DNA of 64,000 bases from UBA7672 sp965279205 (GTDB taxonomy: Bacteria; Pseudomonadota; Alphaproteobacteria; Caulobacterales; Hyphomonadaceae), in assembly GCA_965279205.1 (NCBI GenBank), contig OZ257144.1:3782001-3846000 (forward strand), read 5' to 3'. The position numbers and the translations under genes were made by a program. Of this stretch, positions 43,157 to 53,164 are shown in pieces (positions within the stretch are counted from its first letter, which is position 1; each line of letters starts with the position of its first letter). The notes beneath the pieces are model-generated. The model ran no database searches and was not told where the DNA came from. It saw nothing but the letters and a program-made list of their open reading frames with translations.

Positions 43157-43263
43157 GTCATGCTCGGGCTTGCTCCGAGAATCCCGGCTGGACCGTTATC
43201 GGGACCGACTGAAGATCCCACCGCTTCCCGAACCAGGATTCTCGGGACAAGCCCGAGAATGAC
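43157..43263. repeat. long palindromic hairpin repeat, copy 3
   Basis: Outer arms GTCATGCTCGGGCTTGCTCC and GGGACAAGCCCGAGAATGAC pair almost fully, followed by GAGAATCC/GGATTCTC. The inner part differs from copies 1 and 2, so the terminal arms are the conserved portion. Confidence 0.85.
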
Positions 43264-43350
43264 GGCGGTGGTGGGGTCACGGTGAGCACCCCTCGTCGTT
43301 CGAGACGGATGCTTCGCATCTTCCTCAAAGGATGAGGACGTATGTGCGCG

Positions 43351-45015
<1,665 letters not shown>

Positions 45016-45090
45016 CGGGTATTCCTTTGGGGGAGGCGCTTGTTGCGGGTGCTAGATGACAAGCCGGGCTCGAGAGATCAAGGTCAGCAA

Positions 45091-45657
45091 ATGTTAGGGC
45101 GATTCAGGACAGTAGGTGCGATTGTCGCGGCAGTCTTGCTCGCCGGATGCGGGCGGAGCCAGGAAACGACCGCTTATGCCGACTATGTGGCCTGGCCGGC
45201 GGACGTTGCAGATGCTTCGTGTGCTTCAGAATTTCGTCTCCGGCTGACAGGCTTCTGCACTCAGGACGATCCTCGCCTGTTCGTCGCCACCACGCCGGAC
45301 CTGCAGCCGCCCCAATACTGTAAATGGCGGGTGGCCGATGCGGGCTTGTTGAACGGTTTCGCGCTTGTGTTCCGCGTCCTGACTTGCCGTGAAGAAATGG
45401 AGGTTCGGAATGGCAGCCTTGTGCCGATGCAAAGATATAGGCCGATCCGCATCTTCGGCTTTGACAAGACTTGCGGCGTTACATCGTCAAGTCCGAGCGA
45501 AGTTGTCACCCTGGATGTCTGCCTAGTCGCGGTCTACCTGCCGGAGCCGGGCCGGTCGGGCCATGTGTTCCGGCACGCCGACGACAAAAGTGTCGATCAC
45601 GCGAGCTATACGATTTACTCGCGCCACGACGCGGGCCAGTGGCAAAAGTCGCCCTAG
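45091..45657 (+). CDS. lipoprotein of unknown function, paralogue of 49063-49803
   Basis: This 188-residue protein has a lipoprotein signal (MLGRFRTVGAIVAAVLLAGC). The mature part has several Cys (CASEF, TGFCTQ, QYCKWR, LTCREE), likely forming disulfides. It ends with HASYTIYSRHDAGQWQK. It shares the spaced pattern C-LxxTGxC-F-xTT-P-C-WR-A-ALVFR-C and the terminal ASYTIY/ASFTFY block with the lipoprotein at 49063. I do not know the family. The true start is the ATG at 45091; a much longer frame upstream runs antisense through ettA and is spurious. Confidence 0.75.
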   Translation: MLGRFRTVGAIVAAVLLAGCGRSQETTAYADYVAWPADVADASCASEFRLRLTGFCTQDDPRLFVATTPDLQPPQYCKWRVADAGLLNGFALVFRVLTCREEMEVRNGSLVPMQRYRPIRIFGFDKTCGVTSSSPSEVVTLDVCLVAVYLPEPGRSGHVFRHADDKSVDHASYTIYSRHDAGQWQKSP

Positions 45658-45786
45658 CTGGGCCAGCATCTTCGCACCTGCGGCATGCCGCCCTCGCCTT
45701 CCGCGACAATACCCTCGCCAAGTTGCCTGGCATGTGGAAACCTAGCGGTATCGCAAGAGCCGGAACGGGCTCGCCGGGAGGGATAG

Positions 45787-47403
45787 ATGACTGATACCGC
45801 CGCCGCATCCGCGGGGACAACGCATGTGCCCCATCGCACCTCGCCCTATGCGTGGCTGGTGCTGGGCCTCCTCTGTTTCATCTACATCTTCAATTTCCTC
45901 GACCGGCAGCTGATGTCGATCCTGATCGAATCGATCAAGCGCGACACCGGCTTTACCGACTCGCAGATGGGCATGATGACGGGGTTCTACTTCGCCCTGT
46001 TCTATACCGTCTTCGGCGTCATCGTCGGCGCGATCGCGGACCGGACCAGCCGCAAGTACATCCTCGGCGCCGGCGCCATCCTGTGGAGCATGTTCACCGC
46101 GTTGTGCGGCATGGCGCAGACCTATCCGCAGATGCTGGCCGCCCGGGTCGGCGTCGGCGTTGGCGAAGCAGCCGGCGCGCCGCCTTCCTACTCGATCATC
46201 TCGGACTATTTCCCGCCAGAGAAGCGCGGGCTCGCACTCGCCCTCTTCTCCCTCGGCGTGCCCTTCGGCCAGGCGCTCGGCGCCGCCTTCGGCGCGCAGA
46301 TGGATGCCACCATCGGCTGGCGCAACGCCTTCATCTACATTGGCATCGCCGGCGTCTTCGCGGCGGCCCTCATGCTGATCTTTGTCCGCGAGCCCAAGCG
46401 TGGCGCGATGGACTCGAACGCCAATGTCAGCCAGGCGCAGGCCCACGCCAACGCCTCCGAGAAAGTCAGCTTCACCTCAACCATCTGGGAGTTCGTGAAC
46501 CGGCCGATGCTGCTATGGGCGGCGCTCGCCTGCGGCCTCTGCTCGTTCGTCGGCTACTGCGCCCTCGGCTGGAACGCCTCCTTCCTCATCCGCGTGAAAG
46601 GCATCACCCGCGAGGAGCTGGCGGTCTGGTATGCCGGCATGCTCGCGGTCTCGATGGGTCTCGGCACCTGGTTCTCCGGCGCCATCGTCGACTGGCTCGC
46701 GAAGCGCTCGCGCGTCTGGTACGCCCTGCTGCCCGCGATTGCGTTCACCCTCGCGATGCCGTTCTGGTTCGCCTATGTCTGGGCCCCGGGCTGGGAAATG
46801 TCGGTGGCGATCCTCGCACTGCCGACCTTCTTCACGATCATGTATCTCGCTCCCGCCCTGGCGATCGTCCAGAACTCCGTGAAGCCGTCGCAGCGGACGA
46901 TGTCGGGCGCCATCCTTCTGATGGTGCTGAACATTATCGGCCTCGGCGGCGGTCCCACCATGGTCGGGTTCCTGTCCGACATGTTCGGTAAGGAAGCTGC
47001 GGCTGGCGGTCTCGACGCCGCGGCGGCTGGCGCCCAGGGCCTGCAGACAGCCTTCTACTGGGTGACGCCATTCTATGCCGTGGCGGTCGGCTTCCTTGTG
47101 CTGGAGGCGAGCGCAATCCGGCGCGAGATCAAGGCCGGCGGCGCGATTCGCGACGGCGGCTTCCGGCTTGGCCTCGTTCTCACGCTGGTCGGGCTCGTCG
47201 GCCTCTACCTGCGCTACCAGAACCTCGGCATTCCGGGCACGTTCCTCAACGTCGACCGGCTGGGGCAGTTCGGCGCCCAGGAACTGACGGGGCAGATCGA
47301 CACGGTGATGGACGTGTTCTTCTCCGCCGCTTTGACGGCCTTCGCCGCCTGGGGTCTGTATCTGGTCGGCACGGGTCTCATGCGCCGGCCAGCCGCCGCC
47401 TGA
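45787..47403 (+). CDS. MFS transporter, spinster-like
   Basis: This 538-residue transporter has about 12 membrane segments. The N-terminal signature is NFLDRQLMSILIESIKRDTG with TDSQMGMMTGFYFALFYTVF. The A-like loop is GAIADRTSRKYIL, and GVGVGEAAGAPPSYSIISDY with FPPEKRGLALALFSLGVPFG follows. Spinster-type MFS proteins in alphaproteobacteria are often next to catabolic genes; cargo is unknown. A C-terminal extension adds two or three extra hydrophobic segments. It lies between two paralogous lipoproteins and before a PqaA-like hydrolase. Confidence 0.9.
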   Translation: MTDTAAASAGTTHVPHRTSPYAWLVLGLLCFIYIFNFLDRQLMSILIESIKRDTGFTDSQMGMMTGFYFALFYTVFGVIVGAIADRTSRKYILGAGAILWSMFTALCGMAQTYPQMLAARVGVGVGEAAGAPPSYSIISDYFPPEKRGLALALFSLGVPFGQALGAAFGAQMDATIGWRNAFIYIGIAGVFAAALMLIFVREPKRGAMDSNANVSQAQAHANASEKVSFTSTIWEFVNRPMLLWAALACGLCSFVGYCALGWNASFLIRVKGITREELAVWYAGMLAVSMGLGTWFSGAIVDWLAKRSRVWYALLPAIAFTLAMPFWFAYVWAPGWEMSVAILALPTFFTIMYLAPALAIVQNSVKPSQRTMSGAILLMVLNIIGLGGGPTMVGFLSDMFGKEAAAGGLDAAAAGAQGLQTAFYWVTPFYAVAVGFLVLEASAIRREIKAGGAIRDGGFRLGLVLTLVGLVGLYLRYQNLGIPGTFLNVDRLGQFGAQELTGQIDTVMDVFFSAALTAFAAWGLYLVGTGLMRRPAAA

Positions 47404-47428
47404 GGACTGACTTTTTTGAAGCCTGACG

Positions 47429-47468
47429 CAGAGGCCGCGCCCCAGACAATTCTGGCGCGCGGCCTCTG
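47429..47468 (+). terminator. hairpin after the MFS gene
   Basis: CAGAGGCCGCGC (47429-47440) and GCGCGGCCTCTG (47457-47468) form a perfect 12-pair stem. The loop holds a second small stem (CCAG/CTGG). There is no long T-run, so it may be a terminator or an mRNA stabiliser. Confidence 0.55.
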
Positions 47469-47535
47469 ACGCTTCTAGGGTGCCTCCGAACGGCGAGGAC
47501 AGCCGGCCGGAACGATCCGGAATGGGAGGACACCA

Positions 47536-49008
47536 ATGATCCGCAGCACATTGCTCGCGCTTGTCGCTACGCTCGCGCTTGGCGCCTGTCAGCCCGACAA
47601 GCCGGTCGAGACAGCAGCATCCGCGTCGGCCGCGCCCGATCTGTCGGTAAAGGAGGCGGAGAAAACAGCGCTCGATGCGTATGTCGCCAAGCCGGACCCG
47701 GCCTACAAATGGGAGCTGAAGGCAACCTATCCAGGCGATGGCCAGACAACCTACGTGCTGGAAATGACGTCGCAGACGTGGCGCAGCGCGGTGGATGTGG
47801 ATCGCCCGGTGTGGACGCACTGGATGACGGTCGTGAAGCCGACCGAGGTGAAATCCGACAAGGCGCTGCTCTACATCTGGCAGGGCGACAATACCGATCC
47901 GGCGCCGACCAAGGCGCAGGACCGCTCCATCCGCATCGCCAGGGAGACGGGCTCGATCGTCGCCGAGGTCGGCATGGTTCCCAACCAGCCTCTTTACTTC
48001 ACCGACTCGAAGGACACGGCGCGCTACGAGGACGACATCATCGCCTATACGCGCGTGAAGCATTTCACGACCAAGGACGATGAGTGGCTGGTCCGCCTCG
48101 CCATGGTGAAGGCCGGCGTCAAGGCGATGGACGCCACGCAGGAATTCATGAAGTCGGAAACCGGCGGCGGCGTGGCGATCAAAGAGTTTGTCGTTGCCGG
48201 CGCGTCCAAGCGCGGCTGGACGACGTGGCTGGTCGGCGCCGTCGACAACCGCGTCATCGGCATCATGCCGATGGTGATCGATGCGCTGAACTCCGAAGAG
48301 ATCACCAAGCATCATTTCGAAGTGCTGGGCTTCTTCGCGCCGTCGCTCGAGGACTACGTCAATCACGGCCTGTTCCCGCACAAGATCGGGACACCAGAAT
48401 ACCAGGCGGTGCTGGGGATCGAGGACGCCTACAATTATCGCAACCGGGCGCGTCTCACGATCCCGAAATTCTTGGTCAATGCGTCGGGCGATCAATTTTT
48501 CCTGCCGGACAATTCGCAGTTCTATTACGGCGACATGCAGGAGGAAAAACGCATTCGCTATGTCGAGAACGCGGCGCACAATCTCGCGGGTTCGGATGCC
48601 GTCGATTCGATGCTGGCCTGGTACCAGTCGGTGATCACCGGCGGAAAGCGTCCGGAATACTCCTGGACCAAGGCGGCGGACGGCACGCTGACGGTGACGC
48701 CAGCAACGCCGCCGAAGGAAGTTCGTCTCTGGCAGGCGCACAATGACAAGGCGCGTGACTTCCGCGTGGAGTCGCTCGGCAAGGTCTATACATCGACGCC
48801 GATGGAGGCGCAGGCCGACGGGACCTATGTGGCTCATATCGATAAGCCGGCCAAAGGCTTTACAGCCTTCTTTATCGAGATGGCCTGGGACAGCGGCGTG
48901 GGGAACGCACCGTTCAAGTTCACGACCGAGGTAAGCATCGTGCCGGACGCGCTGCCGTTCAAATGGGCGGATGCGGCGGCCAAGTATGCGTCGACGGCCC
49001 CGAAATAG
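47536..49008 (+). CDS. PhoPQ-activated pathogenicity-related (PqaA-type) lipoprotein
   Basis: This 490-residue lipoprotein (lipobox LALGAC near residue 15) is an alpha/beta-hydrolase-like protein of the PhoPQ_related family. Blocks are YVLEMTSQTWRS, WTHWMTVVKP, FVVAGASKRGWTTWLVGAVD (putative nucleophile Ser in GASKRG), IMPMVIDALN and KFLVNASGDQFFLPDNSQFY. Salmonella PqaA is linked to antimicrobial-peptide resistance, but its chemistry is not established. The ATG has GGGAGG upstream. It lies between the MFS and a paralogous lipoprotein in the same direction. Confidence 0.9.
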   Translation: MIRSTLLALVATLALGACQPDKPVETAASASAAPDLSVKEAEKTALDAYVAKPDPAYKWELKATYPGDGQTTYVLEMTSQTWRSAVDVDRPVWTHWMTVVKPTEVKSDKALLYIWQGDNTDPAPTKAQDRSIRIARETGSIVAEVGMVPNQPLYFTDSKDTARYEDDIIAYTRVKHFTTKDDEWLVRLAMVKAGVKAMDATQEFMKSETGGGVAIKEFVVAGASKRGWTTWLVGAVDNRVIGIMPMVIDALNSEEITKHHFEVLGFFAPSLEDYVNHGLFPHKIGTPEYQAVLGIEDAYNYRNRARLTIPKFLVNASGDQFFLPDNSQFYYGDMQEEKRIRYVENAAHNLAGSDAVDSMLAWYQSVITGGKRPEYSWTKAADGTLTVTPATPPKEVRLWQAHNDKARDFRVESLGKVYTSTPMEAQADGTYVAHIDKPAKGFTAFFIEMAWDSGVGNAPFKFTTEVSIVPDALPFKWADAAAKYASTAPK

Positions 49009-49062
49009 GCGGCTTGCACGAGGCTGGCTGACAAGGCGTGGCGGCGGCTGATAAGAGGCGGC

Positions 49063-49803
49063 ATGAGGATTCTATGCAGCCTGCTGCTTTCAACTGCCCT
49101 GCTCGCTTCCTGCGGCAATCCGGAGACGGCGGCTGACGCCGATGCGGCGACGCCGGCGTCTGCTTCATGCGCGACTGGGTCGCCGCTGCCGGTCACCGGG
49201 CTGTGCAGCGACGGCAACCGCGCGTTCTTCCTGACAACGGACACAAGCATCCAGATCTTCGCGCCGAAATGCGTGTGGCGCACCGCCGAGGTTTCGGTGT
49301 CAGGCGACGAGGCGCTAGTCTTCCGCACTCAGGACTGCGCGGGCGAAGGCTGGGACCGGACGGTCTACACCTGGGTGTCCGGTTATCTTAAGCAGCGCAT
49401 GGCGTCGGCGCCGGAGGACCAGGCGGGGTTCGCGTTACAAGTCTTCGATGTTCCCGCAGGCCAGACCGCCGAGCAGGTGGCGCTGGGCACACTGGCGCAG
49501 GCGGCGGAGGAGCAGCGCTCGCGCTGCATCACTGCGCCATTGCCGAAGGTGAAGGTTGCGGGTCATGCCTTCGAGCTCAAGCCCAACGAAGAACTGACCG
49601 CGGAGATGAACGCGGCCAACCCCGACGAGCTGTGGGATGCGTGTGGGCCGAACGGCATGACGCTGGACAGCGTGCAGTTCTGGGAAGGCCGCGAGGGGCG
49701 CGCGCTGTTCCACATGACCGGGCAGGATACGCCGCCCTGGGATCCGGCGAGCTTCACCTTCTACCGCAAGGACGACGATGGAAGCTGGCGCAAGGCGGAC
49801 TGA
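49063..49803 (+). CDS. lipoprotein of unknown function, paralogue of 45091-45657
   Basis: This 246-residue lipoprotein (MRILCSLLLSTALLASC) has a low-complexity Ala/Asp linker followed by a Cys-rich domain. It has CATG, TGLCSDG, PKCVWR and TQDCAG in the same order as the lipoprotein at 45091, then an extra central segment (YTWVSGYLKQRMASAPEDQA). The end ASFTFYRKDDDGSWRK also matches. Two more Cys (RSRCITAP and WDACGPNG) occur only here. No family name can be given. It is 54 bases after the PqaA-like gene, so probably cotranscribed. Confidence 0.78.
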   Translation: MRILCSLLLSTALLASCGNPETAADADAATPASASCATGSPLPVTGLCSDGNRAFFLTTDTSIQIFAPKCVWRTAEVSVSGDEALVFRTQDCAGEGWDRTVYTWVSGYLKQRMASAPEDQAGFALQVFDVPAGQTAEQVALGTLAQAAEEQRSRCITAPLPKVKVAGHAFELKPNEELTAEMNAANPDELWDACGPNGMTLDSVQFWEGREGRALFHMTGQDTPPWDPASFTFYRKDDDGSWRKAD

Positions 49804-49866
49804 CGCCGGCAGTATCGCGATGCGCCGACCACGCGTAGCATGCGGATGTTCTTTGGGAGGACACAG

Positions 49867-50214
49867 ATGCGCTGCCTTGCCGTTCTTGCCTTTGCTCTCG
49901 CCGCTGCCTGCACCCTGCCGTCTGCCCCGGATACGATGGGCGCGCCGTCGCCCCAGATTGCCGGCGGGTATGCGCCTGCTGACGGAACCGAGCCGGGATA
50001 CAAGGAAGCCGAGGCGCTCGCGATCGACACGATCTACAAGCGCGACCCGCAGCGAGGCCTCGTAGAAAACAAGAGCGCGCAGATTCAGGTGGTCGCAGGC
50101 CTCAACTTCCTGTTCGACATCAAGATGACCGGCGCCAACCGCTACACCATCCGCATCTATCGCGACCTGCAGGGTCAGATGACGGTGTCGGAATTCACGA
50201 AGACAGCCGGCTGA
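49867..50214 (+). CDS. cystatin-like lipoprotein (putative cysteine-protease inhibitor)
   Basis: This 115-residue lipoprotein (MRCLAVLAFALAAAC) has a mature domain resembling cystatins. There is a helix region (EALAIDTIYKRDPQRGL), then QIQVVAGLNFLFDIKMTGAN, which carries the QVVAG hairpin that cystatins insert into papain-type proteases. Next come YTIRIYRDLQGQMTVSEF, aligning with the stefin VFKSLPGQ region. Only the short segment near the N-terminus lacks the usual conserved Gly. The ATG has GGGAGG. Inhibition is inferred from the motif. Confidence 0.72.
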   Translation: MRCLAVLAFALAAACTLPSAPDTMGAPSPQIAGGYAPADGTEPGYKEAEALAIDTIYKRDPQRGLVENKSAQIQVVAGLNFLFDIKMTGANRYTIRIYRDLQGQMTVSEFTKTAG

Positions 50215-50218
50215 ACCG

Positions 50219-50713
50219 CTAGCCTATCATCGCGCGGCAGACGGCTTCGAGGCCGCGCGCATCGGTTTCGTCGAACGCCTCGAACTCGGTCGAGTCGACA
50301 TCCAGCACCGCAACCAGCGCGCCGGAGGCGTCGAACACCGGCACGACGATCTCGGAATTTGACCGGCTGTCACAGGCGATGTGGCCCGCGAAAGCGTGCA
50401 CGTCAGGAACGATGATGGTTTCGCGCTCGGCGGCGCAGGCGCCGCAGACGCCCTTGCCAAAGGCGATGCGCAGGCAGCCAAGCGTGCCCTGGTAGGGACC
50501 GACCACCAGCTCGTTCAGCTTGAGCGGATCAACCTCGTAGAAGCCGCACCAGAAGAAGCGCCCGCCGAAGGCCGACACCAGCAGCGATATGGTGGTGGCA
50601 TACCGCGCCGTGCGCGATGTCTCGCCGGCCACGACGGAGGCAACCTCCATCGCGACTTCGGAATAGCGTGTCGTCTTGTCGGCGGAATAATCCGTCCGCT
50701 GCTGCTCTGCCAT
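50219..50713 (-). CDS. msrC: free methionine-(R)-sulfoxide reductase (GAF-type fRMsr)
   Basis: This 164-residue GAF-domain enzyme reduces free Met-R-sulfoxide. The three conserved cysteines are present in LGCLRIAFGKGVCGACAAER and HIACDSRSNSEIVVPV, and FFWCGFYEV and VLDVDSTEFEAFDETD are typical. It uses thioredoxin as reductant in known members. It lies downstream of a MarR gene on the same strand. Its role fits the methionine-related theme but there is no shared operon with the met genes. Confidence 0.93.
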   Translation of the reverse strand: MAEQQRTDYSADKTTRYSEVAMEVASVVAGETSRTARYATTISLLVSAFGGRFFWCGFYEVDPLKLNELVVGPYQGTLGCLRIAFGKGVCGACAAERETIIVPDVHAFAGHIACDSRSNSEIVVPVFDASGALVAVLDVDSTEFEAFDETDARGLEAVCRAMIG

Positions 50714-50722
50714 GGAGGCTTC

Positions 50723-51157
50723 TTACGCCTTGGCGAGGCGGCCGTAGAGTGTCTCGAGCGTGGTTGCGAACTCTTTCTGCCTGTCGGAGCTGAGCGCCTC
50801 GATCGCCGCCGTCAGGCGATGCACAGGGTCATGCTCCAGCAGGGCCTTGCCCGCAGCGGTCAGATCGATGCGGCGGATGCGGCGGTCTTCCGAGTCGGCC
50901 TTCACCGTCACCAGATCCTTGCGGGCGAGCGAGGCGACGGCGCGCGAGGCCGGCGCATGGGTGACGCCAAGGTAAGTTGCGACCCCACCAACGGTACGGG
51001 CCTGACGGCCGGCGCGCGCGAGATAGCGCAGCACGGCCCACTGGCCGGCATGTATCGCCCTGGGTCCGCGTGCCTCGTAAACCGCACGAGCGGTTTGCTC
51101 CAGAAGGCGGGCGACTACGCTGGCGTCCATACTTTCATTCCCCTGTCCAAGGCCCAC
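50723..51157 (-). CDS. MarR-family transcriptional regulator
   Basis: This 144-residue winged-helix regulator shows IHAGQWAVLRYLARAGRQAR and TVGGVATYLGVTHAPASRAV, the recognition helix. VKADSEDRRIRRIDLTAAGK is the wing with the DxRxxR motif. MarR proteins often sense phenolics or oxidants. The gene precedes the Met-sulfoxide reductase by ten bases, so the pair may form an oxidative-stress unit. The ligand is unknown. Confidence 0.9.
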   Translation of the reverse strand: MGLGQGNESMDASVVARLLEQTARAVYEARGPRAIHAGQWAVLRYLARAGRQARTVGGVATYLGVTHAPASRAVASLARKDLVTVKADSEDRRIRRIDLTAAGKALLEHDPVHRLTAAIEALSSDRQKEFATTLETLYGRLAKA

Positions 51158-51446
51158 TACAGTGTGGGCTGACGGCTCCTCGTCCCGCGAAGGGCGCGCT
51201 TGGTTCTAGCCACTAGCAATTATGAGATTTGCGAATACATCGACGAAATCACCGAGACACCAGAATTCGCAGAAAGCGACGGCCCGGTCCGTACACGTTT
51301 GCGTATAACATCGTATTCAAAGGAGATTTTAGGTTAACCTCGACCCGTCTGTTCTTAACTTTTCGGGTATCACGGGTACTTGAAGGTTTTTCGAATACTG
51401 CCCGGCTGAGCCGACTACAGTCTTCCTGAGCACCTCGTCTTGAAGC

Positions 51447-51520
51447 TGGAGCGGGTGAAGGGAATCGAACCCTCGTCGTAAGCTTGGGAAGCTTCTGCTC
51501 TACCATTGAGCTACACCCGC
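51447..51520 (-). tRNA. tRNA-Gly (anticodon CCC)
   Basis: Read on the minus strand: acceptor GCGGGTG/CACCCGC, D-arm GCTC/GAGC, anticodon loop TTCCCAA, T-arm GAGGG/CCCTT with TTCGATT, and CCA encoded after T. The first pair of the anticodon stem (G-A) is mismatched; the other four pair. Anticodon CCC reads GGG. The preceding 51158-51446 interval is relatively AT-rich, with no gene I can support. Confidence 0.95.
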
Positions 51521-51712
51521 CGCCCGACCAAGGTTTACCACTTCCAATCATCATCGCCAGCCAGGAAGCTGACGTGATTGAGACTAAGACGCAAGTGATT
51601 CCGAAGTTCGGTATGCGAAACCAGCCGTTCCGTCTCGCTCTTTGAGTGTATTGATGCCCCAGCTACGCAATTCTTCTTGACCGGATGTCCAACCCGGCCC
51701 TGAGGTTCTGAA

Positions 51713-53164
51713 ATGTCGATGCCGGGGGCTTTTGTAATATTCGGAGCGACGGGCGACCTTGCCCGGCGAATGCTCTTTCCGTCGCTGTACTTCCTTGATG
51801 CAGACGGGCTTTTGCCCTCTGGCCTCAGGATTATCGGCGCCGCCCGGTCGAGCCATCCGGACGCCGAATTCCGGGCCAGTGTCGAAGAGTGGGTACGGGA
51901 GCGCGCCGGGACCTTCTTCTCAAAGGATGCCTGGGACGCCTTCGCCAAGCGCCTGTCCTATTCCCAGGGGGATGCATCGGACCCGGCCGGCTATGCCGCC
52001 CTGAAGCAGAAGCTCAACGGCGAGACAGGCGCGGCCCTGTTCTACCTGTCGACCTCGCCCGCCCTCTACACGCCGATCGTGAAGGGGCTGGCCGCCCTGG
52101 GGCTGACGGCCGAGCCCAACCGCATCATCGTCGAAAAGCCGATCGGCAAGAGCCGCGCGAGCTGCGAGGCGATCAACAGCGTCATCGCCGACCATTTCAG
52201 CGAAAACCGCACTTTCCGGATCGACCACTATCTCGGCAAGGAAACGGTTCAGAACCTGATCGCGCTGAGGTTCGCCAACGCGTTGTTCGAGCCGCTGTGG
52301 AACCGTCACGCCATCGACCATGTCCAGATCACGGTCGCCGAGACGCTCGGCGTCGAGGGGCGGTTCTCATACTACGACGAATATGGCGCGACGCGCGACA
52401 TGGTGCAGAACCACCTGCTCCAGCTGCTCTGCCTCATTGCCATGGAGCCGCCTTCGAACATGCGGCCGGAATCGGTGCGTGGCGAGAAGGTGAAGGTGCT
52501 GCGGTCTCTGCGCCCGATCCGGGAATCCGAACTGCAGCAGAAGACGGTGCGCGGCCAGTACGTGCGCGGCGTGACCGACGGCAAGAGCGTGCCTGGCTAT
52601 GCCGAGGAGGAAGGCGGCAAACCTTCCGATACAGAGACCTTCGTGGCGCTGTGCGCCCATGTCGACAACTGGCGCTGGGCAGGCGTGCCCTTCTACCTGC
52701 GCACGGGCAAGCGGCTGCCGACACGGCATTCGCAGATCGTGATCCAGTTTCGCGATGTGCCCCACTCGATCTTCAACGGCAGTCCGCTGATGGCCAACCG
52801 GCTCACCATCCAGCTGCAGCCGGAAGAATCGATCTCGCTGACCATCATGAACAAGACGCCATCGCTGACGCAGGGTGGCTATGAGTTGCAGCCCCTGTCG
52901 CTCAACCTGTCGCTGCTCGACGCGTTCAAGGGCGAGAAGCGGCGGCGCATCGCCTATGAGCGGCTGCTGCTGGAAGCGATCTCGGACAACTCCACGCTTT
53001 TCGTGCGCCGCGATGAAGCGGAAGCCGCCTGGCTGTGGATCGACCGGATCATCGAAGGCTGGGCCCGCACCGGCATGAAGCCAATGCCCTATCAAGCCGG
53101 AAGCTGGGGCCCGGCCGGCGCTTTTGCCCTCACTGAACGCAACGGACACAGCTGGTACGAATGA
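51713..53164 (+). CDS. zwf: glucose-6-phosphate 1-dehydrogenase
   Basis: This 483-residue NADP-dependent enzyme catalyses the first step of the Entner-Doudoroff and pentose-phosphate routes. The N-terminal cofactor motif is FGATGDLARRMLFPS. The active-site peptide RIDHYLGKETVQNL holds the catalytic His, and EKPIGKS and FYLRTGKRLP are conserved. It is translationally coupled to pgl (ATGA). CTGAGG is a modest ribosome site before the ATG. The downstream edd and eda genes complete the pathway after an interruption. Confidence 0.97.
   Translation: MSMPGAFVIFGATGDLARRMLFPSLYFLDADGLLPSGLRIIGAARSSHPDAEFRASVEEWVRERAGTFFSKDAWDAFAKRLSYSQGDASDPAGYAALKQKLNGETGAALFYLSTSPALYTPIVKGLAALGLTAEPNRIIVEKPIGKSRASCEAINSVIADHFSENRTFRIDHYLGKETVQNLIALRFANALFEPLWNRHAIDHVQITVAETLGVEGRFSYYDEYGATRDMVQNHLLQLLCLIAMEPPSNMRPESVRGEKVKVLRSLRPIRESELQQKTVRGQYVRGVTDGKSVPGYAEEEGGKPSDTETFVALCAHVDNWRWAGVPFYLRTGKRLPTRHSQIVIQFRDVPHSIFNGSPLMANRLTIQLQPEESISLTIMNKTPSLTQGGYELQPLSLNLSLLDAFKGEKRRRIAYERLLLEAISDNSTLFVRRDEAEAAWLWIDRIIEGWARTGMKPMPYQAGSWGPAGAFALTERNGHSWYE

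Noticed and set aside
46513..48837. 774-codon minus-strand frame under the MFS and PqaA-like genes
   Set aside because: Antisense to two well-supported coding regions; no recognisable domain.
51229..51429. 66-codon frame before tRNA-Gly
   Set aside because: Arg-rich, no ribosome site, no homology that I recognise; the stretch is more AT-rich but otherwise featureless.
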